This document shows, one piece after another, positions 57,691-64,000 of a stretch of 64,000 bases of DNA (the first letter of the stretch is position 1; each line of letters begins with the position of its first letter). The stretch is taken from the NCBI GenBank assembly GCA_017550625.1, contig JAFZOL010000005.1, forward strand, positions 1 through 64,000. The letters run 5' to 3'. This stretch comes from Clostridia bacterium. Lineage in GTDB: Bacteria; Bacillota; Clostridia; Oscillospirales; Acutalibacteraceae. The notes under the pieces were generated by a model, which was given only the letters and a program-made list of their open reading frames with translations, was not told the origin of the DNA and made no database searches. The position numbers and the translations under genes are program-made.

Positions 57691-60135
57691 GTGGCTGACG
57701 TTCTGATCGCGGGGATCGGGGTCGAAAACTGCGCCTACAGCTTCGACGACCTGTTCTCTTTTGAGGTGCCTCCGGCGCTCGTTCCCGACGTGGCCGTGGG
57801 CAAGCGGGTGCTGGTCCCGTTCGGCAGAAGCAACACGCTTCGGCAGGGCTTTGTGTTCACGCTCGAAAAGGGCGCGCCGGATGAAGGCCGGCCCCTCAAG
57901 CGCGTGAGCTCGGTGCTCGACGCCGAGGCGCTGCTCACCGACGAGACCGTCAAACTCGCCCGGTACCTGCGCGAGCAGACCTTCTGCACCTATTTCACCG
58001 CCGCGCGCGCCATGCTGCCCGGCGGCATGTGCCTCAGAACCGAACGCGTCTATTCTCTGCCCGAACGCCCCGCCCCCGAAGCTCTCACGATAGCCGAGCG
58101 CGAAGTCGTTTCGCTTCTCGCTGCCTCGAAAAAAGGGGAGCGCGAGGGCGCGCTGATGAAAAAGCTCGGGCTCGGCGACGACGCCGTGCTCAAAGCTCTT
58201 CTCAAGCGAGGCGTGATCCGTTCCGAGACCGACGCCTTCGGCGGCGTGAACGCCCTGTCGGTCAAAATGGTCCGTCTCACGGGCGAAGTCCCGCCGGAGA
58301 TCCCTCTCACTGCGAAGCAGCGGCAGGTCACCGAGCTGCTCGAGACCTTCGACACCGCCACCGTGCGCGAGATCTCCTATTACACCGGCTGCTCCGACGC
58401 CGTCGTGCGCGCCTTGGTGAAAAAGGGGATCTGCGAGCTCTACGACGCGCCGGTCTGGCGCGTGCCCGAGGGCGCCGCCGCGGCGAAGCCCGCGAAAAAG
58501 GCCGTGCTCTCGGCGAAACAGAAAAAAGCCTACGAAACGCTGCTTGCGGCCTACGAGCGCGGGCAGGGCGAAACGGCCCTGCTCTACGGCGTTACCGGCA
58601 GCGGCAAAACGAACGTCTACCTGTCGCTCATCGACCGCGTGCTTGCCGACGGCAAAAACGCGATCGTGCTGGTGCCCGAGATCTCGCTGACCTCACAGAC
58701 CTACACGATCTTCCGCGAACGCTACGGCGACGAGGTCGCGATATTGCATTCCGCTTTGTCGCTCGGCGAACGCCGCGACGCGTTTTTCCGCATCCGCAGC
58801 GGCGACGTGCGCGTCGTGATCGGCACGCGCAGCGCCGTGTTCTCGCCGCTTGCGAACGTCGGCGTCATCGTGATCGACGAAGAGCAGGCGCACACCTACA
58901 AATCCGAAATGGCGCCGCGCTACGACGCCCGAAACGCGGCCCGCTTCCGCGCCGCCTATCACGGAGCACTATTGGTGCTCGCCAGCGCCACCCCCTCGGT
59001 CGAGACCTTCGCCAAAGCCTCGTCCGGCGCCTATCTGTTCTGCGAGCTGCCCGAGCGCTACGGCGACGCGGTGCTGCCCGCGGTCACCGTGGTGGATACG
59101 AGCTCGAAAGAAAACGTCGCCCCCGGGGCGGCGATCAGCCTGCCGCTGGCGAACGCCCTCAGAGAAACGCTGTCGCGCAAAGAGCAGAGCATATTGCTCG
59201 TCAACCGGCGCGGGTTCAACACCTTCGTGGCGTGTCAGGCGTGCAAGCATGTTTTGAGCTGCCCGAATTGCAGCATCTCGCTTACCTATCATTCCGCCAA
59301 CCACAGGCTCATGTGCCATTACTGCGGCTATTCGGTGCCCTTCACCGATACCTGCCCCGAATGCGGCGATAAAAACGTGCGCTATTCGGGCTTCGGCACC
59401 CAGCGCGTGGAGCAGGAATTAAAGATCCTGCTGCCCGAGGCCAGGATCCTGCGCATGGACGCCGATACCACAACGGCCAAAAACGCGCACGAAAAGGCGC
59501 TCACCGCCTTCGCCAACGAGCAGTATGACGTCCTCATCGGCACGCAGATGGTCGCCAAAGGCCTCGATTTCCCCAAAGTCTCGCTCGTGGGCATCGTGTT
59601 CGCCGACAGCGAGCTCTATAACGACGATTTTCGCAGCGCCGAAAACACCTTCGACCTCATCACGCAGGTCGTGGGGCGCGCCGGCCGCGCCGAGATCGCC
59701 GGGCGCGCGTTCATACAGACGCAGGCGCCCGACAACGAGATCTTGCGCCTCGCCGCGCGGCAGGACTATAAGACCTTCTTTCAGCAGGAGTTCCTGATGC
59801 GCAAAGCGATGACCTATCCGCCGTTCTGCGACGTCTGCGAGATCGGTTTTTCTGCCGAGACCGAAACGCTCGCCGCTTCCGCCGCCGCTTTCTTCATGAA
59901 AACGCTCGAGCGCCTCAATAACGAGGAGTATTCCCGCAAGCTGATCGCCTTGGGGCCCCTCGCGCCGAAGCTAATGCGCGTGAACCGGCTCTACCGGCAG
60001 AAGATCCTCATCAAATGCAAAAACGAAGCGCGCCTGCGCGCGCTCATCTCCGCCGCTCTGCGGCTCACCGCCGCGGAGAAGGCATATAAAAACGTGTCGG
60101 CGTGGGCCGTTCTGAACCCCGAAAGCACCGCCTGA
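57691..60135 (+). CDS. priA: Primosomal helicase PriA
   Basis: Restarts stalled replication forks; 814 residues. An N-terminal 3'-DNA-binding domain (VPFGRSNTLRQGFV) is followed by the helicase with Walker A YGVTGSGKTNVYL, VIDEEQAHTYK (DEEH-like box with Gln) and QVVGRAGRAEIAG. Zinc-binding cysteines are in CQACKHVLSCPNC and CHYCGYSVPFTDTCPECG. GTG at 57691 is preferred to the GTG at 57682 because GAGG overlapping the rpoZ stop lies 8 nt before it. DEEQ replaces the usual DEEH. Confidence 0.95.
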   Translation: MADVLIAGIGVENCAYSFDDLFSFEVPPALVPDVAVGKRVLVPFGRSNTLRQGFVFTLEKGAPDEGRPLKRVSSVLDAEALLTDETVKLARYLREQTFCTYFTAARAMLPGGMCLRTERVYSLPERPAPEALTIAEREVVSLLAASKKGEREGALMKKLGLGDDAVLKALLKRGVIRSETDAFGGVNALSVKMVRLTGEVPPEIPLTAKQRQVTELLETFDTATVREISYYTGCSDAVVRALVKKGICELYDAPVWRVPEGAAAAKPAKKAVLSAKQKKAYETLLAAYERGQGETALLYGVTGSGKTNVYLSLIDRVLADGKNAIVLVPEISLTSQTYTIFRERYGDEVAILHSALSLGERRDAFFRIRSGDVRVVIGTRSAVFSPLANVGVIVIDEEQAHTYKSEMAPRYDARNAARFRAAYHGALLVLASATPSVETFAKASSGAYLFCELPERYGDAVLPAVTVVDTSSKENVAPGAAISLPLANALRETLSRKEQSILLVNRRGFNTFVACQACKHVLSCPNCSISLTYHSANHRLMCHYCGYSVPFTDTCPECGDKNVRYSGFGTQRVEQELKILLPEARILRMDADTTTAKNAHEKALTAFANEQYDVLIGTQMVAKGLDFPKVSLVGIVFADSELYNDDFRSAENTFDLITQVVGRAGRAEIAGRAFIQTQAPDNEILRLAARQDYKTFFQQEFLMRKAMTYPPFCDVCEIGFSAETETLAASAAAFFMKTLERLNNEEYSRKLIALGPLAPKLMRVNRLYRQKILIKCKNEARLRALISAALRLTAAEKAYKNVSAWAVLNPESTA

Positions 60136-60153
60136 CACAGAAAGTGTGATCCT

Positions 60154-60627
60154 ATGGCTATCCGCAAGATCCGGGTCGACGACGATCCGATCCTCAGAAA
60201 GAAAAGCAGGCCCGTCGAGGCCTTCGACGAGCGCCTTTTCGAGCTGCTCGACGATATGAAAGACACCCTCGCCAGAGCGGACGGCATCGGCCTTGCCGCC
60301 CCGCAGATCGGGGTGCTGCGCCGCGTGGTCGTGATCGACATGGGCGAGGGGCAGGGCCCCGTTGAGCTCATCAACCCCGAGATCCTCGAAACGAAGGGCG
60401 AGCAGGTCGCCGACGAAGCGTGCCTGTCGCTGCCGCACAAGGCGGGCAAGACCCTGCGCCCCATGGCCGTGAAGGTCCGCGCGCAGAACCGCAACGGCAA
60501 TTGGGTCCTCTACGAGGGCAGCGACCTGAAAGCCCGCTGCTTCTGCCACGAGATCGACCATCTCGACGGCAAGCTCTACACCGATTCGCTCGCGCCCGGC
60601 GAGCACGTCTATCAGGTAGACGACTGA
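60154..60627 (+). CDS. def: Peptide deformylase
   Basis: Removes the formyl group of nascent proteins; 157 residues. Motif 1 GIGLAAPQIG, motif 2 DEACLSLP (Ala for the usual Gly; its Cys binds the metal) and motif 3 CHEIDHLDG with two metal His and the catalytic Glu are complete. It precedes fmt, whose product adds the formyl group to initiator tRNA. Confidence 0.97.
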   Translation: MAIRKIRVDDDPILRKKSRPVEAFDERLFELLDDMKDTLARADGIGLAAPQIGVLRRVVVIDMGEGQGPVELINPEILETKGEQVADEACLSLPHKAGKTLRPMAVKVRAQNRNGNWVLYEGSDLKARCFCHEIDHLDGKLYTDSLAPGEHVYQVDD

Positions 60628-60641
60628 AAGCGGGTGACGTA

Positions 60642-61592
60642 ATGCGTTCCGTCGTGTTCATGGGCTCCCCGGATTTCGCGATCCCCGCCCTGCAGGCATT
60701 GATCGACAGCCCCGATTATGATGTAAAGCTCGTCGTTTCACAAACGGACAAACCGCAGGGCAGAAAGCAGATTCTCACCGCGCCGCCCGTAAAACAGTTG
60801 GCTTTACAGTATAATATCCCCGTCTATCAGCCGAAGACGCTTCGCACCCCCGAGGCGCTCGAAACGATCGGCTCGATTGAACCCGATTTTATCGTTGTGG
60901 CGGCCTACGGCAAGATCCTGCCGCAGGCGATCCTCGACGTGCCGAAGTTCGGCTGCGTGAACCTGCACGGCTCGCTTCTGCCGAAATACCGCGGCGCCGC
61001 CCCGATCCAGTGGAGCGTTCTGAACGGCGACGCCGAAACGGGCGTCACGTCGATGCTCATGAACGCCGGCCTTGACACCGGCGACATCCTGCTCACCGCG
61101 AAGACCCCGATCGGCGAAAACGAAACGGCAGGGGAGCTCTTCGACCGCCTTGCCGCTATGTCTCCGGCGCTTCTGCTCGAAACGCTCGAGCTTCTCGCGA
61201 ACGGCGAGCTGACGCCTATCCCGCAGAACGAGGCCGAGGCCACCGTTGTCGGCATGCTCGACAAAGAGATGGCGACCCTCGATTTCAACGTCCCCGCAAG
61301 GGAAGTGCACAATAAGATCCGGGGCCTCAACCCCTGGCCCGTCGCCAAAACGACGTTTGAAAACAAAACGCTCAAGCTCTTCGCGGGGCTCCTTACGGAC
61401 CGCAGGGTCCCGGGCGTCCCCGGCACGCTGCTCGCCGACCGCGGCAGGCTGTTCGTCTCCTGCGCCGGAAACGAAGGCTACGAGATCACCGAGCTGCAGC
61501 TCGAGGGCGCGAAGCGCATGCCGGCGGCGGATTTCCTGCGCGGGCATCCCGTGAACGCCGGCACTGTGCTCGGCGCAAAAGAGGTGGAATGA
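60642..61592 (+). CDS. fmt: Methionyl-tRNA formyltransferase
   Basis: Formylates initiator Met-tRNA with 10-formyl-THF; 316 residues. VVFMGSPDFAIPALQAL, TDKPQGRKQ, NLHGSLLPKYRGAAPIQW (catalytic Asn/His region) and TGVTSMLMNAGLDTGDIL are conserved, and the C-terminal OB-like domain is present. The ATG has a weak GCGGGTG site. Its end overlaps the next gene (ATGATG). Confidence 0.97.
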   Translation: MRSVVFMGSPDFAIPALQALIDSPDYDVKLVVSQTDKPQGRKQILTAPPVKQLALQYNIPVYQPKTLRTPEALETIGSIEPDFIVVAAYGKILPQAILDVPKFGCVNLHGSLLPKYRGAAPIQWSVLNGDAETGVTSMLMNAGLDTGDILLTAKTPIGENETAGELFDRLAAMSPALLLETLELLANGELTPIPQNEAEATVVGMLDKEMATLDFNVPAREVHNKIRGLNPWPVAKTTFENKTLKLFAGLLTDRRVPGVPGTLLADRGRLFVSCAGNEGYEITELQLEGAKRMPAADFLRGHPVNAGTVLGAKEVE

Positions 61593-62335
61593 TGTTCTTA
61601 ACGATGACGCAATCCGTCGGCGAATGGCTCGGCGACAGGCTCGGATATAACTCCCTGTGGCTGTATCTCATCCTCGTCGTGCCCGCGATGATCCTTTCGG
61701 TCATCGCGCAGGTCTGGGTCAAATCGTCGTTCAACAAAATGTCCTCGCTCTACTCAAAGAGCGGGTATTCGGGCGCCTACGCCGCCGCGCAGGTCCTGCG
61801 TTTCTACGGCATCACCGACGTGCGCGTCGAGCAGTGCTCCGGCAACCTCACCGACCATTACGACCCGAAGGACAACGTGATCCGCCTGTCCGAAAACGTT
61901 TATTCCTCCACGTCCGTCGCCGCGATCGGCATCGCCTGCCACGAGGCCGGCCACGCTGCGCAGTACGCGAATTCCTATCTGCCGATCAAGGTGCGCAACG
62001 TGATCTTGCCCCTCACCAAGATCGGCTCTTACGCCGGCATCCCGCTCGCGATGCTGGGCCTGCTCGTCGGCTTCGATCCGCTCGTCTCGGTCGGCTTGCT
62101 GCTCTATTCGTGTATCATGCTGTTCCAGCTCGCCACGCTCCCCATCGAGCTCAACGCCAGCCGCCGCGCGCTGCAGGTCATCGACTCCCTCAACATGCTC
62201 ACGCGCGATGAGGAATACCGCGGCGCAAAGCGCGTGCTCACCGCCGCCGCCATGACCTATATCGCGGCCCTCGCGGTGTCGCTCGGCAACCTCTTACGTC
62301 TGCTGATCCTGTTCTCCGGCAGACGCAGAAACTGA
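61589..62335 (+). CDS. Zinc-dependent membrane protease (YugP type)
   Basis: A 248-residue membrane protein with an N-terminal helix and two or three C-terminal helices. The zinc signature HEAGH is in IACHEAGHAAQYA, preceded by DNVIRLSENVYSSTSVAAIG, which fits the Zn_peptidase_2 family (YugP). The ATG overlaps the fmt stop. The gene is found between fmt and rsmB in many Clostridia; the substrate is unknown. Confidence 0.92.
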   Translation: MMFLTMTQSVGEWLGDRLGYNSLWLYLILVVPAMILSVIAQVWVKSSFNKMSSLYSKSGYSGAYAAAQVLRFYGITDVRVEQCSGNLTDHYDPKDNVIRLSENVYSSTSVAAIGIACHEAGHAAQYANSYLPIKVRNVILPLTKIGSYAGIPLAMLGLLVGFDPLVSVGLLLYSCIMLFQLATLPIELNASRRALQVIDSLNMLTRDEEYRGAKRVLTAAAMTYIAALAVSLGNLLRLLILFSGRRRN

Positions 62336-62336
62336 T

Positions 62337-63650
62337 ATGGAAACCGCAAGAAGCCTGGCGGTCGAAACGCTGAAAAAAGCCAAGCTCGACGGCGCGTTTT
62401 CCACGCTGTCGCTGTCAGCCGCCCTCGGGCGCTCGGCGCTCTCCGCCGCCGACAAAGCGCTCGCGTCGAACCTCGTTTACGGCGTCACCGCCCGCAGGCT
62501 CACGCTCGAATACGAGCTCTCTCTGTATCTTGCGAAGCCGCTCTCGAAGCTCCACCCTACGGTCGAGGCATCTCTGCTCGTCGGCGCTTACCAGCTCCTG
62601 TTCACGGATAAGATCCCTGTCAGCGCCGCGGTGAACGAGAGCGTGAAGCTCGTGAAGGCCGAAGGCTGCGCCTACGCCGCAGGCCTTGTCAACGCCGTGC
62701 TGCGCAAGGTCGCCGCCGCGGGCCTCGTCCTGCCCGACGCTAAAGATAAAATTCAGTTTCTGAGTATAAAGTACTCCTGCCCGCCGGCGCTCATATCGCA
62801 TTTCCGCCGCTGTTACGGTGAAGAGGCCGCCGTCGGCATCCTTGAAGCGTCCCTCGTCCCGCGCCCGATCTTCGTGCGCGTCAACACCTGCAAAACGGAT
62901 GCTCAAACGCTCATCGAACGCCTGTCATCCGAAGGCGTCGCGGCGTCGCCCTGCGATCTCCCGGGCGCTCTGCGCCTCGACCGCCCCGGCGACCTCACGA
63001 AGCTCGGCTCATTTCAGGAGGGGCTCTTCCACGTGCAGGACCTCTCGTCCCAGCGCACGGTGTCCCTCATCGGTCTGAAGCCCGGCGACGTGTTCGCCGA
63101 CCTCTGCGCCGCCCCCGGCGGCAAGGCCTTCACCGCCGCCGAGATTTTGCAGAACGGTTCGTGCGTTTACGCGTGCGATATTTACGAGCACAAATGCGCG
63201 CTCATCCGCTCCGGCGCCGAACGACTCGGCCTTACGAACGTCACGCCGGTCCTCGGCGACGCGAGAAACGCCGCCGGACACATCCCTTCGGCCGACGCGG
63301 TGCTCTGCGACGTGCCCTGCTCGGGCCTCGGCGTGATCGGCAGAAAGCCCGAGATCCGTTATAAGGATCTCTCCGCGCTTTCCGAGCTCCCGCCGCTGCA
63401 ATATGAGATCCTCTCGGCGGGCGCCGAGATCGTGCGCCCCGGCGGCACGCTCGTGTATTCCACCTGCACTTTGAACCCCGCCGAAAACGAAGAGGTGTGC
63501 GCCCGCTTTCTCAGGGAGCACCCCGGCTTCCGGCTCGCGGACGACGAAAGTTACCGCGCCGCGTGCACGGGCGACTATATGACCGTTCTGCCGTCCCCCG
63601 ACGGCGGCGACGGCTTCTTCGCCGCGAAATTCAAGAGGGAAGACGCATGA
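62337..63650 (+). CDS. rsmB: 16S rRNA m5C967 methyltransferase RsmB
   Basis: A 437-residue SAM-dependent methyltransferase. An N-terminal NusB-like RNA-binding domain (residues 1-140) is followed by the catalytic domain with DLCAAPGGKAFTAAEIL (SAM motif), CDVPCSGLGVIGRKPEIR (catalytic PC motif) and YSTCTLNPAENEEV (second cysteine). It starts one base after the preceding gene and overlaps rlmN. Confidence 0.95.
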   Translation: METARSLAVETLKKAKLDGAFSTLSLSAALGRSALSAADKALASNLVYGVTARRLTLEYELSLYLAKPLSKLHPTVEASLLVGAYQLLFTDKIPVSAAVNESVKLVKAEGCAYAAGLVNAVLRKVAAAGLVLPDAKDKIQFLSIKYSCPPALISHFRRCYGEEAAVGILEASLVPRPIFVRVNTCKTDAQTLIERLSSEGVAASPCDLPGALRLDRPGDLTKLGSFQEGLFHVQDLSSQRTVSLIGLKPGDVFADLCAAPGGKAFTAAEILQNGSCVYACDIYEHKCALIRSGAERLGLTNVTPVLGDARNAAGHIPSADAVLCDVPCSGLGVIGRKPEIRYKDLSALSELPPLQYEILSAGAEIVRPGGTLVYSTCTLNPAENEEVCARFLREHPGFRLADDESYRAACTGDYMTVLPSPDGGDGFFAAKFKREDA

Positions 63651-64000
63651 AAGAGGATATTTTATCCTATAATCTTGAAGAGCTCACCGAGCGCGTCGTC
63701 GCGCTCGGGCTGCCGAAGTTCCGCGCCGGGCAGATCTACCGCTGGCTGCACAAAGTCGGCGTCACGTCTTTCTCCGAGATGACCGATCTCTCGCTGTCCC
63801 TGCGCGAACGCTTAGATGACAGTTTTGTCATTTTTTCTTGCAGTATTGAAAAAAAACAGGTTTCGGCGTATGATAATACGGTGAAGTACCTGTTCTCCCT
63901 GCACGACGGCGAGTGGATCGAATCCGTCGTGATGGAGTATAAATACGGCCACACGATCTGCGTCAGCTCGCAGGTCGGGTGCCGGATGGGCTGCCGCTTC
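63647..64000 (+). CDS. rlmN: 23S rRNA/tRNA adenine-C2 methyltransferase RlmN (3' truncated by window)
   Basis: The first 118 codons only; the frame is open at the window end. MKEDILSYNLEELTERVVAL, FRAGQIYRWLHKVGV, ESVVMEYKYGHTICVSSQVG and CRMGCRF, the beginning of the radical-SAM CxxxCxxC motif, are typical. It overlaps rsmB (ATGA). It lies in the usual rsmB-rlmN order, so a stp-prkC-rsgA continuation is expected outside the window. Confidence 0.93.
   Translation, partial: MKEDILSYNLEELTERVVALGLPKFRAGQIYRWLHKVGVTSFSEMTDLSLSLRERLDDSFVIFSCSIEKKQVSAYDNTVKYLFSLHDGEWIESVVMEYKYGHTICVSSQVGCRMGCRF
63846..63874 (+). promoter_or_regulatory. Possible promoter inside rlmN
   Basis: TTGAAA, 17 nt, TATGAT in an AT-rich patch of the coding sequence. 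It could drive downstream genes beyond the window. Confidence 0.45.

Noticed and set aside
1-64000. Prophage, insertion sequence, integron or tRNA gene
   Set aside because: No transposase, integrase, phage structural gene, target-site duplication or tRNA cloverleaf was seen; the gene content is chromosomal core throughout.

Overview
The window reads as a GC-rich chromosomal segment of a Gram-positive, probably endospore-forming member of the Clostridia. The grounds are the gene orders yicC-remA-gmk-rpoZ-priA-def-fmt-rsmB-rlmN, scpA-scpB-gerW-rlu and der next to a DUF512 radical-SAM gene, the GerW-type sporulation protein, Gram-positive signal peptides and lipobox, and strong AGGAGG-type ribosome binding sites. 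Many start codons are GTG or TTG. Promoters are of the sigma-A type with 17-18 bp spacing. No tRNA or rRNA gene, CRISPR array, prophage or insertion sequence was seen. The species cannot be named from sequence alone.

Layout. 0.2-2.9 kb: a flavin transferase (ApbE) and a membrane 4Fe-4S/FMN-binding fusion that is very likely its substrate. 3-6.7 kb: an exported phosphoesterase, an O6-alkylguanine repair protein, and an XRE regulator fused to a many-pass membrane domain with a small partner. 6.7-7.27 kb: the only long stretch (about 550 bp) without a conventional gene. It holds three tandem promoter-hairpin-terminator units that look like small RNA genes. 7.27-12.8 kb: GNAT and NUDIX genes, a YunG-like gene, two convergent RadC-like genes, a GH3-type adenylating enzyme and a ZIP metal transporter. 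12.9-19 kb: exported hydrolases (a ceramidase-like protein and an alpha/beta hydrolase) and two tandem metallophosphoesterase paralogues. 19-21 kb: rpsB-tsf. 22-27 kb: isocitrate dehydrogenase, aconitase and citrate synthase, which together lead to 2-oxoglutarate, followed by nagB. 27.9-38.4 kb: pcrA, a RodA/FtsW protein, tsaE-tsaB-rpiB-upp, mtaB, a D,D-carboxypeptidase, pgi and a small P-loop protein. 38.5-42 kb: DUF177, rpmF, DUF512 and der. 42-46.2 kb: aspartate aminotransferase, ispF, and the c-di-AMP pair cdaA/cdaR. 46.2-55.7 kb: a lipoprotein, a two-component system, DUF1385, prmC, a site-2 protease, scpA, scpB, DUF2953, gerW and a pseudouridine synthase. 55.7-64 kb: the yicC to rlmN translation/replication run, with rlmN cut by the window end.

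Working links. ApbE should flavinylate the two FMN-bind domains encoded next to it. TsaE/TsaB make t6A in tRNA and MtaB adds the methylthio group to the same base. PrmC, Def, Fmt, RsmB and RlmN modify the translation apparatus. CdaA/CdaR set c-di-AMP. The least explained parts are the three-unit small RNA locus at 6.78-7.2 kb and the exported-hydrolase/phosphoesterase island at 12.9-19 kb.
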